A DNA stretch of 64,000 nucleotides from Synchiropus splendidus. Its lineage: Eukaryota > Chordata > Actinopteri > Syngnathiformes > Callionymidae. The position numbers were made by a program, and so were the translations under genes. The notes under the pieces were generated by a model, which searched no databases, was not told where the DNA came from, and was given only the letters and a program-made list of their open reading frames with translations. Shown here piece by piece: positions 1 through 12,600 of the stretch. Positions within the stretch are counted from its first letter, which is position 1; each line of letters begins with the position of its first letter. The DNA lies in the NCBI RefSeq assembly GCF_027744825.2, contig NC_071334.1, positions 6,079,937 through 6,143,936 of the forward strand, read 5' to 3'.

Positions 1-304
1 TCTGGCTGTAAAAGAAATGCTGTTTCCCTGCTTGTTTTCAGTCTTAAAGTTGTTGCGACCAAACTGATAGACACTGTTATTTTTTAATGCAGATACTGAA
101 CATTTTTATTTATTTGATGTAACAGTTTGTGGTTTGTTGAAACATGTTTGGTGCACTACATTTTTTTTGCCAGAACATGTTTTTTGCATTCACATAAGGT
201 GCGAACTGGGCTTTTCATTTCATCTGTTGAGCAACAAATGACGAAGAAGTTTTGCTCTTCTTGAATATGTTCACCTTGTGACTGACGGACACTTGCATTT
301 CCAG

Positions 305-2470
305 GCCACAGCGTTGAGGAGGACGACAGCATCTCAGCCCTTTTAGAGAAGGCAAACGTAAACGTTGGTATGTTCCTACCTGCCCATCATGCTCGCCCAA
401 GCTTCTCTCTGGATCTAGATTTTATATTGGTGTTTATCGCCAAAACTATTGAGAAAATTCCAATATGTATATTTTGTTTCTGTGTTTAACCACAGGTCAG
501 GATGCGGATGAGCCCATGGTGATGTACGGAGACATCGCCATGCCTTCACTGTTACGGAACGCTGACCAGTGCACTGCAAATCCTCGGGGTTGCCTGTGGC
601 CAAAAGCAACCGATGGCAACGTCTACATCCCGTACATCATCGCCAACCAGTACAGTGAGTCCACATAGCTTTGTGAGCCGTCAGCTGAGTTTATCTGTGG
701 GGCGACACACTTCACATGGTCCAGTGGTCGACCTGTGACTCGATCGATCCCAGCTGGTGTCTCTGAGTCCCTTTGGTTACTGGTATTGAAGGGTTGGCGA
801 GGTTTCATGAAACAGTGCCCTGATTTCCAGGGGTCACCAGATGGTGCTGTCTGCTGTAAAATGTTTGAGCAACTCATTCAATAAAACCTTTCTAAACCAA
901 GAGCGCCATCTAGTTCCCTCTGAAAATGAGGACACTGTTTCATTCACCCTCCAATACTGTTTCATGATACCTCCTCGACCCAGCACTAGGTACTGGATTA
1001 GTGTGGAAACGCAATATAAGGAAGAGCCATTTATCTTGCTGTAACATAAAGTGAAGGGACTTATTTTATCACAGCTTGTTGATAATACTGTTTGTTCACC
1101 AACCAGCCGTGACTGTAGCTGAGCTGGGGAATTATTTGCAGATAACATCGCCATCGATTCTTTCTGCGGTGCAAAGTGCAGCGAGCTGCAAAATATAATC
1201 CAGCATGCAACTCACTGTAGCCTCAGTGTAAGAAAGCTTCCTCCATCCTTCTCTATAGACTAGATAATGTCATGGGACTCTGAATTTACGACTGTCTATT
1301 AGCTAGTGATGGTAGATGAGATGATGATGAGATTATCATGAAACAGTATTGCGGGGTTGATGAAACACTGTCCTCATTTTCAGAGGCCACTAGATGGCGC
1401 TCTTGGTTTAGAAATGGTCTGAGGTGTCATTGAATGAGTTGATCAAGTCCAAACATTTTGCAGCAGACAGCGCCATCTGGTGGCCTCTGAAAATCAGGAC
1501 CCTGTTTCATGAAACCTCATCGATCCTTCTGAGCCAATATCCAGCGGGCAGTTTGACAAACATGAGGTTCTTGTTGTGGTTGCAGGTCAGCGAGAAAGAA
1601 GCCTCATCCTGAGGGGTCTAGAGTCTTTCGCTCAGTCCAGCTGCATCCGCTTCACCCCTCGCAATGGACAGAGGGACTTCATAAGCATCGAGTCCCGCTC
1701 CGGGTGAGATGAGTGGCTTCTTTCAAAGATGTTGTGTGCTCTAGTTGGTGTTCCTGCTGCTTTTCGCTTCGTTGTTGTGAGGATGACTGCCTTCGCCCCC
1801 GACCCCTGACTTCACCTCCCTCTGAGTTGATGATCTGACCTCGACCTCTTCAGGTGTTACTCTTTCGTGGGTCGGCAAGGGCGTCGTCAGGTGGTGTCTC
1901 TGTCCCGCCAGGGCTGCATCTTCAACCAGATCGTGCAGCACGAGCTGCTCCACGCTCTGGGCTTCAACCACGAGCAGACCCGCTCCGACAGAGACCAGCA
2001 CGTCCGCATCCTCCTGCAGAACGTCATCCCAGGTGAGTCCTGAGGGAGCTACGGCGCCATGTTCTCTCTGACAGCTTCACACTTGCGTGCAGGGATGGAG
2101 TTCAACTTCAACAAGAAAAACACCAGGAACCTCGGCACTCCGTACGACTACACCTCTGTAATGCATTATGGACGGTAGGCGAGAGAATGAGCCACGGTGT
2201 AAACATGATATCTGATGACTGATCTGCTCGGCCAGCTTCGCCTTCTCGAGGAACAGTCAGCCCACCATCATCCCCATCCCAAACAGCAACGTGCCCATCG
2301 GACTTTCCAGGCAGATGAGTGCCATCGACATCCAGCGGATCAACATCCTCTATCAATGCAGTACGTAGCCACACCATGGTGAAATCCCAGCCGCCGTCAC
2401 GACACCCTCCCTCTCCGTCCCTCCAGACTCAAGACAGTCCAAGCCGGCGCCAGAGAAGCAGCTCCTCTAG
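305..2470 (+). CDS. c6ast-type astacin metalloprotease, copy 1 (5' end missing)
   Basis: Secreted zinc endopeptidase of the astacin family, six-cysteine (hatching enzyme/nephrosin) group. The visible exons join in frame: 305-367, 496-654, 1586-1703, 1854-2032, 2093-2174, 2236-2360 and 2427-2470 (stop TAG). The first visible exon opens in phase 1, so the signal-peptide exon lies upstream of the window. The propeptide has a GDI motif, whose Asp blocks the zinc in this family. Mature protein should start near RNADQC. The zinc site is [11 protein letters not shown], followed by EQTRSDRD, and the Met-turn is SVMHY. Six cysteines are placed as in c6ast proteins: two N-terminal ones (NADQC and GCLW) plus four of the catalytic domain. 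There is no EGF or CUB domain. Unlike copies 2 and 3, the last exon adds 14 residues (NSRQSKPAPEKQLL) after the final Cys. Family assignment is firm; orthology to a named gene is not. Confidence 0.9.
799..973 (-). mobile_element. MITE family A, copy 1
   Basis: Inverted-repeat element in the intron of astacin copy 1. The left end reads GAGGTTTCATGAAACAGT and the right end is the reverse complement of GAGGTATCATGAAACAGT. Inside the termini are inverted copies of a GCGCCATCTRGTGGCC-like block, degenerate in this copy (TCACCAGATGGTGC on the left). The related copies are at 1303-1523, 18510-18698, 20064-20158 and 39171-39311. No transposase is present, so it is non-autonomous. Confidence 0.75.
1303..1523 (+). 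mobile_element. MITE family A, copy 2
   Basis: Second copy in the same 0.9-kb intron, in the opposite orientation to the first. It opens with CTAGTGATGG..GATGAG, has ATCATGAAACAGTATTG, and ends in CTGTTTCATGAAACCTCATC. Both internal blocks are intact here: CCACTAGATGGCGC at 1387-1400 and its inverted partner GCGCCATCTGGTGG at 1470-1483. Boundaries are approximate to about 10 bases. Confidence 0.75.
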
Positions 2471-4097
2471 AGGGCAGTCAAGGTGCCACTTCGGAATACG
2501 AGCGCTTCCAGCAGTGTATCTGCATTTTATCTGAAATGATGACAGAGTATTGCTCTGCTTTAGAAACCATTAAAACTTCAAGCATGAGAAGTCTGTCTGG
2601 TGCTGTTTGTTCACCTCCATTGAGGGATCGGATCGGAATAGTGGAACATGGTTCAGGAAGTGAGTTACCTGCGACACAGAGGTCATGTGATCATCTGCGG
2701 TTTTCTACCTGTCGGCAAAAAAAAAACAAAGTTAACATGGAGTTACATATGATATGGATTTGAACTTGAGACCTGCTGTGGTGGTGGATTACAGACTCAC
2801 TCCTTGCAGCAAATGAGTCGTAACTCAGCAAAAACACAGTCACACTCAGGTTTTCAGCTGAATCAGCTAGTGTTTGCTGCAGACAAGATGGCCGACCTCA
2901 TTCCTCCAGACTGGATCCTCCACCCGTCTCCTCTGTGATGGAACGAAACCAAACGTGGTCAGTATGACATCATCAGCTCATTTGCATATTGATGACTCCA
3001 TGCAGCGAGTCTGTTTGAGAACAATAGAGTGACAACATGATAAGAAAACAGTGTTTTAACTAACGTATATTTTGTTGGGTTTATTTTCCGAGATGCACAA
3101 TTTCACATGACGTCACGTGATGTTTGCACTTTTCAATCCATTGCGGAATTTGAATGTTGAATACTCATGTAACATTCCAGTGTACTTAAGGAACTTGTGA
3201 GAAGAATACAAACGTTGTTTTTCCCAAATAAAAAGAGGGGAAATTAACCTTTTGGACTTTATTTTTGATGTGATGCAACCCGAGATGAGAATGTAGAGCT
3301 AAATGACTGTAGAGCAGGGACAGAAAACAGAGTGACTGGCAGATATTCTTATTTTTCAGCTTGTGATAAAGATCCTGCAGGAAGAAAATGTTTCAAGGTT
3401 CCAAGCCGGAAAAATGATGGCCTCTCCTGAGCCTTTGTCCACACAAATGTTGAATAAACTGACCTCCAACTTAACATTGCCACTATAATTTTGCATTGTT
3501 GTTATTGTGTGCTATTGAGGTCCAGCTTGTCTGCTTTGGGCTAGCGGAGTGGAAGAGCCAGTGTACAGGAATGAGGTCGGCCATCTTGTCTACCGCTAGG
3601 CACTAGGTTGCTAGCAAAACAACTCTGCTCATACTGCCACCAGCTGGCCAGAGTGAGTACTGAAAAAATAGGAGAACCAAGTTGTGAAGAGGCGCAGAAG
3701 GGATGAAACTTCGGCAGCTCACAAAGGCCGTTATGTTTAGTGCTTAAAAAAAGGAAAGGAAATCAGAACAGTGACTGAGGAAAACAGCGAGGTTAAGGTC
3801 AAACATGAGTCAATATAACCATTTGAAATGCTGCAAACATCAAAGGAAACAATACATTCAGTTTGATGAGACAAATATTGTCATGTAAGCTGTAGCTGTT
3901 GGTTCAGACCAGTGTTGGCTGCTCTCCACAGTCTCATACTCCGATACACAGAGGTCCACTGAAGATATTAGAAAAGGACAGTAACAGTAAGGGCTTAAAA
4001 AAATTCATATGGCTTGAGCACATGTGTCTTTCCCAAGAGTCAGTATATAGTGCAGTGTGGCATCTGGCTGATAAGAATCCCGCCTCAGATCAGAACA
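2471..4097 (+). other. Intergenic region between astacin copies 1 and 2
   Basis: This holds the 3' UTR of copy 1 and the upstream region of copy 2. AATAAA sequences at 3227-3232 and 3453-3458 are possible polyadenylation signals. No open reading frame here resembles a known protein, and I see no complete repeat. Confidence 0.5.
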
Positions 4098-4099
4098 TA

Positions 4100-4105
4100 T
4101 ATAAA
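4100..4105 (+). promoter_or_regulatory. TATA box of astacin copy 2
   Basis: TATAAA within CATATATAAACGG, about 125 bases before the start codon at 4227. Copy 3 has a TATA box in the same relative place (132 bases before its ATG), which supports both. Confidence 0.65.
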
Positions 4106-4226
4106 CGGCTGGAGAAGAAAGTACAGGTCCACACATCAGGTATTCACGGTGAGCACCTGTCACATGACAGAGCCCAGGGTCCACGCGTGGTTCTTACTCT
4201 TGGCTGTGATCTGTAGGTCTGCTGGG

Positions 4227-6826
4227 ATGGCTCGGGTGCTGGTGACCTCCGCTCTGGCGCTGCTGCTGCTGCTGCTGTCAGCCTGCTGCTGGGCTGCTGA
4301 GGAGCAGCAGGAGGTAACACACGCACCCACAAAGGTCCTCCACATCTAGAGAGCACGCGCACTGACAGGTGCAAGGCGACACATCAAAATCATATCGGTG
4401 CTGAGATGGAAATGCAATTGGGGCGTTTACAATTCAAAGGAAGTGCACATTCACCACCTGATATCCAGTTGACAAGCCTTTGCGTCACTTTAAAAAGGTC
4501 TCTTTTCTCTTGTGTTCTTCTCCCATTCCTTCCTCCTGCTGCCACTAATAACCACGATGCTCCTGCAGACAGGTATGTTCACTGCTCCGTCTGTTCTTCA
4601 TGTTGCTCATTGTGACGTCTGACGTCGTGTTGTTCTGTTGAAGAAAACCTGGGGGATCTCTCTGTGTCGGAGCTGCTGGAGAGAGCCAACACAAACCTGA
4701 GTGAGTAGGCGTTACTGTTCGGTAATGCTCCCAACTGAAGCAGCTGCTCGACTGTCCTTTGATCTTCTCTCCTCAGTGCGATCGGCTGATGAGCCCACGG
4801 TCACTGAGGGTGACATCGCCGTCGACGAGGCTGAGAGGAACGCTGACCCCTGCACCAGCCGCGGCTGCTTGTGGGGCAAGTGGACCGATGGAAAGGTCTA
4901 CATCCCGTACTACATCAGCAAACAGTTCTGTAAGCATCAAAGGCAGGAGAGGAAGCTCAGACGTTCAGTTGAACGATACATCATTCTTGTGTAAAAAAAA
5001 AAAATGGCAGCCTCCCGCGAGAAGGCCATCATCACCCGCGGCTTGGAGTCCTTCTCCACCTTCTCCTGCATCCGCTTCAGACCCAGCAGAAGCAGCGACC
5101 GCGACTGGCTGAGCATCGAGTCCCAGAACGGGTAGGACAATAATGTCGTCTGAAACATTGCGGATGGAAATGGAGATACGCGCTCTCTTGAGTGCCTTAT
5201 GTCTTAACTGGAAAAATGTTTCATTATTGATATTTTAATTGCATTTAAAAATTAAGTCAGTCTTCAGCTACATCAGTCAGAAAAACGTTGTTATTCCTAA
5301 GGGAAAGTTTGTTTGTAACTTAAAATGCTCCGTAAACAACAAAAATATAAATATGAATGTAAAATACAAAATACTCTTTTCCAAAATACTTTTTAACAGA
5401 CAGTGAAGCAAAGAGGAAAGAAGGCTGTGCACGTGCTTTTTCCATATTATTTTGCATTTACAAACTGTAAATGTGTTTTTCTATATAAAACCAAGCACAA
5501 AAAAGAAAAGAAGGTCTAGTGAAGTGAAGTGAAGTTTTTCAATTTATACAGCACAAATAAACTGAATTCAATAAACCTAAATATACAAGCAACTCACTTT
5601 AATGAGTTGTAACTTGACACAACCAGTCGTAATGGTGAACAAAGATTTTTGTTTCAGCCTATTCATTGAATTGCATCAAATATTTTTAGCGATGATTTAC
5701 AAGACATCAATCCTTTTCTTTTTAAACACGTTTGTCCTTTATTTTGACTTATGTGCAATTTAAACACACACAACAGGAAGTAAACATAGTTGCATATATC
5801 TGTCTCAAAAATGAAGCTAGTGACCCCAGTTATTTTCAGCAGTATAGAAAATTCCGATTCCAGTGAACGCATCATTCGAACGCAACCAAGCTACGAAGAT
5901 TATCGCTTTTCCCGAGATAAAGAAATGAAGAAAAGGAGCGAAAGCTGTGACCATCATGCGTAAAAGAAACATATGTCAACCCTTTCTTATTTGTTTTTTT
6001 ATTAATTGTTTTTATTATTAATTTCAGCATGGTCAACTCAAACAAATACCGTCAGTAGCTTGATCTACAGTGGCCTCAAGTGGACAAAAAATATCTCTAG
6101 CTACAGCAGGATTCACAAGAAAGATAAAAATTTGCTGTAGTACCAACATAGAAGTAAAAACATTTTGTCGTAGCCACCTCATCTCAAAACAAACTGACGC
6201 CCTTGACTACAGTGTTGACAGACGTTTTCACAGCATTTATTATTTATTTTGTTTTTGTTTATTTATTTAGGATTATTGTTATTTTGTTTTGTTCATTATT
6301 GCATGGTGTACCAAAGCACTTACACATTCTGAGTCTGACTAGGTGTTGAATGCTAACCAGCCCACGGACTCATACCCTCCATGCTAACTCACGTTCCTGA
6401 CTCTGTTCTGTGAAACCTTTGTGCTCAACAGCTGCTACTCCTACGTGGGGCGCCGCGGTGGCAAGCAGGTGGTCTCTCTGGCCCGTCGCGGCTGCCTCTA
6501 CCACGGCACCGTCCAGCACGAGCTGCTCCACGCTCTGGGCTTCAACCATGAGCAGACCCGCTCCGACAGAGACAACCACATCAGAGTGGTCCTGGCCAAC
6601 GTTGTGTCCGGTAACTAGACCATGTTACGCTGTAATTTTACGGTCTTTGAATTCATGTTCAAGTGATCCAATATCTGGTCTCTGTTCTGCGGCCTCGGGG
6701 TCCACCGTTATAATAACAATCTGCATGTGACGGTTCAAGGAAAGGAGCACAACTTCCGGAAGATTAACACTCTGAACCAGGGCACCCCCTACGACTACGG
6801 CTCAGTCATGCAGTACAGCAAGTGAG

Positions 6827-6867
<41 letters not shown>

Positions 6868-7173
6868 CCGTGCACGCGCACGCGCACACGCACACGCACA
6901 CACATACACACGCACATGCTGGTGTCACAGGGCTTGTGGTCCGGTCCGACTTCCCTCTCCCGTCTCGCAGGTACGCCTTCTCCAAGAACAATCGTGCGAC
7001 CATGGTTCCCATCCCAGATGCCAACGTGCCCATCGGCCACGCCAAGGAGATGAGCAAGAACGACATCGCAAGGCTCAACACCTTGTACAAGTGCTGTGAG
7101 TGTCGGCACCACTGATCTGGAGAGCCACGTCCGCGGCTGACCTTCTCTCTTTCTCTTCCTCTCTCTTTCAGAG
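4227..7173 (+). CDS. c6ast-type astacin metalloprotease, copy 2 (complete)
   Basis: Secreted astacin-family zinc protease, 269 residues. Exons: 4227-4313, 4569-4572 (4 nt), 4644-4700, 4777-4929, 5011-5131, 6432-6610, 6740-6821, 6971-7095 and 7172-7173; every junction is GT-AG and the phases agree. The ATG opens a hydrophobic signal peptide (MARVLVTSALALLLLLLSAC). The propeptide carries TEGDIAV, and the predicted activation site precedes NADPC. Catalytic features are [19 protein letters not shown] and the Met-turn SVMQY. The six Cys lie in NADPC, GCLW, SCIRF, GCYSYVG, RGCLY and the final YKC. The stop is T|AG, split by the last intron directly after the terminal Cys. The fold and six-Cys pattern match fish hatching enzymes and nephrosin; the substrate cannot be read from sequence. 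The 1.3-kb intron 5132-6431 shows no recognised feature. Confidence 0.93.
4569..4572 (+). other. 4-nt microexon (ACAG) of astacin copy 2
   Basis: The signal-peptide exon ends in phase 0 (4313) and the exon at 4644 opens in phase 1, so one base (modulo 3) must come from between. The sequence CTGCAG|ACAG|GTATGT gives exactly a 4-nt exon (codon ACA plus G) between strong splice sites. The paralogue at 10703-10706 has the same arrangement. Confidence 0.7.
6829..6916. repeat. (CA)n microsatellite with CACGCG variants
   Basis: A CA-dinucleotide tract that begins seven bases after the exon end at 6821. It fills much of the short intron before the exon at 6971. Confidence 0.95.
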
Positions 7174-7251
7174 GCCAGGACTGACTGACCTTCTGAGGCT
7201 TCCATAGCTCCGCCCCAGATACGGACTGAAAAGTGGATCATTTGTGACACA

Positions 7252-7257
7252 AATAAA
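7252..7257 (+). terminator. Polyadenylation signal of astacin copy 2
   Basis: AATAAA about 80 bases after the split stop codon, in an otherwise short 3' UTR. Confidence 0.8.
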
Positions 7258-9478
7258 GGATTGATGGCTGACTTTGTCCTTTCTTTAATGGAAAATTCAA
7301 ATATAAATGACTGTCAACTGTGTACGTGGAGGGAAGACAACACAGAAAGAGAGAACTTTCCAGGAAGCACACACCTGAGATGCGTCCTCATTGCAGAAGA
7401 TTATGTGACCGAAGACGAATGAGGCTCTATTTCTAGGAGACCACCTACACTAACTGTGTTACATGACTTGAAAATAAACCACAGGAAATTTAGGAAAAGG
7501 TGAGTGACAAGGGTCCAGTCCTCAGGCCTTGTGATGTGCACGACAGTGCATGGAATTCTTTTATATTTCGGCAATATTTTTATATATATAAAGTTTAAAA
7601 CGTTTTCAAAACCTAACTCAACAAAAAATACGTTTCGTTTTTCGAGACCCTCCAGCAGATGGCGCTCTGGTATATCTGTCAAGCACAAGCCAGAAACAAC
7701 AGTCGGCAAAAATAGGAAGTGATAAGCACAAAATAAGAGCCAACAGGAAGTTATTACCGCAAACACTACAACTTTACTACAAATACTTAGTAATTGCTGT
7801 TTTTAGCTTCTGGAGTTTACTTTTGGCAGTTCTAAACACGCGATACTAACTACTTTATCTTGCTATATTATCGTACTATTGTAGCCGAGGGTTTTGGCTT
7901 GTGGGGCCTGGACATGTGTTTGGGGTGCCCCCTGCCAACTTTGGCAGCTATGAATAAAGGACAAAATAAACTGTTACACACTTTAACACATCATCACACG
8001 CCATCCTGCACCACTCCAAATGGATAGTCACGATGTAATTCTACGATGTACGCTCATGCACCAGACATATTGCATGCTAGAATACTGGCACATTTATGTG
8101 CCTTTATAGATAATGCTCAAAATATTCTATTAAAAATGACTTTATTTATAGCGATATACGCAGATCGGTTGAAAAAGTCAGCGTGTAAACCTGGTCAACA
8201 CTTTAGTAACAGATTACCTCAGCAGTTTTGATAGAAAAATGCAATTAGAAAATAATTCTGTAAATGTTGTCGACATGGAACCGATGAGCGCATTTTGCTC
8301 CTGGATTGCGATTTGCATCCACAAATCATTTGAAGATTTGTCACCATTTGAGGCACACATCAAGCTGCTTTTGCCTGTGTGGGGTGGGTGGAAATGAGGT
8401 CCGGAACGCTACTGCCTCCTGCTGTCCGATCAGGTTTTCACTCTTAGCAATGACAAGGGTTTGTATGGTGATTTCTGGTACTGTATTTCCTGCCCGCTGA
8501 CAGTTGAGTGAGTTGAACGACTCGAGGACATTGGAAGAGGAACCTTTTGGTGGAAGCAAATGCTGTATAAGCTGTAGAAGAGACGCTTGACTTGTCAGCC
8601 TTTAGATTTCACCACCCCTGAAGCTGGTCATTGCTTTGATTTGAACCGAAGCTGGTGTGGTTTGTTATGTGGTTTGTGAACACGTCACAAGTGTGGAAGG
8701 CCACTGGTTATATTCTTTTATAGTCAGCAAGAGATCAACATGTGCTCATCATGTTTTCAAGGTGTCGAGCCTCATGAAAAAAAAAAGTCTCACCACACCG
8801 ACATGACTGTTTCATATATTTCATATATCATGTATGAAGTGAATATGCATATTTAGTTTGACATGAAAAGTGTATCCATTTTGGTTCTCACCACAGGACA
8901 GAGATCACCGACTGGCAACCCAAACTTCTGGAACAAACTTTGACAAGACTTTGTCCTCCATTAACGCTGTGGTGTAATGTGTAAATGCAGGCCGTACCAC
9001 TGTTATATTAAATGACTCCTTTATAACATAGCATTTCAGCAGGACGTACTGCAAGAAATGTGAGTTGCAATGCATGCTGGGAGGGCTGGGAGGGCCCTCC
9101 CGCCACTGAGCCCAACAGCTAAACAAACACTCGGAAGCCTCCTACTAACTTGAGTTTGAATCCTTGTTCTTCTTTTCTTTTACAGTTGAATCTGAAGTTG
9201 AAAATTTGAATTTCATCGTGACACCTTGGATTCACGTTAATACTGTGGCTGAAGACACATGAAGAACATGAACACAGTGAGTTTTTATTTTTCACCAAAG
9301 GGTTAAACCCTATTTACTGCACTGGGAACACGGTATCAATGTGAAGGGCAGATAAGCAGCTTCCAGCTTCCACACAGGTGCGTCGGTCACACGCTCAATA
9401 AGTCTCCATCTCTGATAAAACCCGGCTGTTTTGGCTCATTCTGATGGTCGGTGTTATTTATTAGCTCCTGGCGACACT
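7258..9478. other. Intergenic region between astacin copies 2 and 3
   Basis: No gene recognised. One isolated CTCF-core-like sequence, CCAGCAGATGGCGC, lies at 7652-7665. The rest is AT-rich non-coding sequence with short reading frames that look random. Confidence 0.5.
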
Positions 9479-9485
9479 TATAAAA
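9479..9485 (+). promoter_or_regulatory. TATA box of astacin copy 3
   Basis: TATAAAA within CACTTATAAAAACTG, 132 bases before the start codon at 9611, matching the placement in copy 2. Confidence 0.7.
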
Positions 9486-9610
9486 ACTGTCTGTGTGGCC
9501 CCGGGGTCGTCTCATGACTGGCTCTCAGGTATGTGCTCTCCTCCGGTGCCTGCACTCGCTGCCTCTGGAGTGACGTCTGTCTCCTCTCTGACCACAGCAC
9601 TGTTGCAGCC

Positions 9611-12600
9611 ATGATTGCTCTCTCCTCCACTCTGCTGGTCCTGCTTCTGCTCTCCTCAGCCTGGACTGAGGTAAATAACGTTCACCGTCCACAACAGGGG
9701 GTTCAGTGGTAGCTGCCTCTGACCCCTAGCAGAGCATCACACAAGGGCCTGAAGCACCACCTCGTGCAGTTCACAGCCTGAGGGTTCAGACCCATTCAGG
9801 GCTGCACCTCCAGATTCACACAGAAAGACTTGCTACCTACGAGTGACACTCGGGTGCAAATCTGAATGTACACTTGCAAATCTGTGATAGTTACCAAGTA
9901 TGGAGAAGGTTTGAAAAGAAACAAACGATAAAGAAAGTGATGCCACCTTACACAAAAGTGAAAGCTGTTCATGAACAGTTTTAAAATTTAATTCAAAAAT
10001 TTTATGGTGATACTTTCATTCACACTTTGCTTATCTCTTCTTTAGAGTTTATTTTGAAAATTAAATGCTATATTTTATACTATTATAAATACTATTTATA
10101 TGATTTATTTTATGATATTTTGACATTGTTTTATTTTATTTATTTATATATATATATTTAAATTATATTATTATAATTTATATCTATTATTATATAATAT
10201 TTATTTAGAATACAATTTTATCAGTTTTCTCAACAGTTTGCATCAAGTATTTTTGTTTTTTGCTTAAATGAACATGATGAACGCAACTGGTTGGACTGGT
10301 CACACTTTTCGATGACAATTAAATCTGGGCCCATTTGTTCTGGAAAAGGTGGGCCCCAAGATCACAAAGGTTCAGAACCCATGATCTAAACTATAAATGT
10401 CGAACTCGAGGCCCTGGGGCCAAACCCAGCCCTCAAACCCAAGAGCTTCAGTTATGTGTAATGACAACACATCATTTCATGCTGAAAACTTGATCCTCTT
10501 CAATGCGTCTATTTTTCAATCTGAGCTTTGTAAAAAGGAAGCACGATCATAATGCATGTTTAGACTTTCAGTTAAAGGAGTGTCACTCAGGCTCTACAAT
10601 ATGTGGATTTCAGTCAGCTTGACACATGAATTTGTTTATTGCATTTCTAATATTTGCTCTCCTCGACTCCTCTCTTTTTCATGACACTGTGGATGATTCC
10701 AGGAAGGTAAAGCACAATTTCTATCTTTGTTTTTCATTTTTTTATTCTAAGATCTGTGTACCAGAAGCATGAATGTATTTTCAATTTCACGCATGCATAT
10801 CTGTGATCGTTACTGTGTGTGTGAAAGGGTGTGTGTGCTTATCTGACCTTGTGCTTATGTGAGGACATTTTTGCCGGACATCACAAGGTTAAGCCTTAAT
10901 TTGAGGATGAAGACTTTAAAATAATTGGCTCACTATAACTGGGTTCCAGTTTGGTTCAGAGTCAGGTGAGCCATGTGTTTTGGTTAGGTTTAGTGTGTGG
11001 CTGGGGAAAGGGTTATGGCAGTGTTTCTCAAGTTGTGGGGCTCATGTGACTTTGGGGAACATACTTTTTTTTGCCATACTACAATAAAGTGCAATGTTAC
11101 TAAAGGTATTCTTTATTGTAAGTTGATCTACAGTATATTACTTGCTAACAAGGATACAATGTGATGCAGAGTGTACTCATAATCATTTTATTATAAATGA
11201 TACTATTTACAGAGGCGGCGCAGAGGTGGGGGGCGTGAGAAGCACTGGGTTATGGCAATGAGAGGACCTCACCACGATACTGATACAAACCCCTGCGTGT
11301 GTGTGTGTGTGTGTGTGTGTGTAGATGTGATGCCCACTGAGGACCAGAACCTGTCCGTAAGTGAACTGTTGCTGCGAGCCAACAAGGACCGTCGTGAGTC
11401 CAGCTCCCATTTCATTTTTTTTTCTGAACTCTGAAAATGGTCCATGATGTACTGGACTTGTGGCACCCTTTCCTTGACATGTCGCTGTCCATGGTGCAGA
11501 GCCTGGGAAGGACGAGCCGACCCTCGTTGGAGGAGACATTGCCATCGGCCCAGACGCCGACAGGAACGCTGATCCCTGCACTTCCTCTGGCTGCCTGTGG
11601 CAGAAGTACACCGACGGAAGAGTCTATATCCCGTATTACATCGCCAACCACTTCTGTGAGCATCAGGTCTCCCTAACATTGACTCCAATCCAGTCATGCT
11701 GAAGAGCATACAGCGATAAAGGGAAGTGAAGAGGAGAGTGCAGGCAGAGTGGAGGAGACTGTCAGGGGTGACTTGGAACAGAAGAGTGGCAGCTACAGAG
11801 TCGGGCGCCTCTATAGAGTAGTATACAGTAGTGAGACCTGCCGTGATGTTGGGTTCAGAGACGCTAGGCGGGAGGCAGAGCTAGAAGAGTCAGAGTAGAA
11901 GAGGCCCTGGTTTTCACTGTGAGTGACCAGGGAGTGACCCTGAATCCAGCTTTACGTTTTGGACCCGCCCTGGTTCCCTGACTCAGAATATCTGCCTGAA
12001 AAGTGAGCTTCAGAGAAGTTGTTTTTTTTTCTGCTTGAGACAGCAGAAAACCCATGAATACAAGAGGAACCGGTGCACAAATCCATACATAAGGCCATAT
12101 AAAACCAGATTCTGTTGTTGCAGCCCATCCTCAGTCCCATGGCGCCATACATTGACTTTGGGAAAGTGGACTTGTGCATCCTATACTGACGATAAAGGCA
12201 GCCTTCAGTGTTGCATGTTGACACATAGGCACAAAAAACCCAAAAAGGAAACGTTCAGAGTCTCATGTCTAATGGCTATTTATAACCCTTTATGTGGCTC
12301 TGCTCCTTAGTGAAGGTGCCAGAAATCCACCGTGACTGAAAGGCTGCTTGAGGGGCTTTAAATAGTAACTGACAATTTCTTAACTGTAGATTGATAGGAG
12401 CGCCACCCCATGGCTAGACTAACCCCAAATACTGTCTTTTTCTCACGTGAGGTGCTGCCCACGGCGTCAGGAAGGCGGAGCATCTGCTTCTATTGAAAAA
12501 CAAATGTGTCAACATGTAACGCTGAAGGCTGCCTTTGGCGTCACTGTGGGACTGGAAAGGCTACTTTCCCTGCGTCCATATATGACTCCATAGACAGTAA

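Noticed and set aside
4014..4349. Longer frame that would start astacin copy 2 upstream at 4014
   Set aside because: It crosses the TATA box and reads a different frame from the signal peptide. The ATG at 4227 gives a proper signal sequence.
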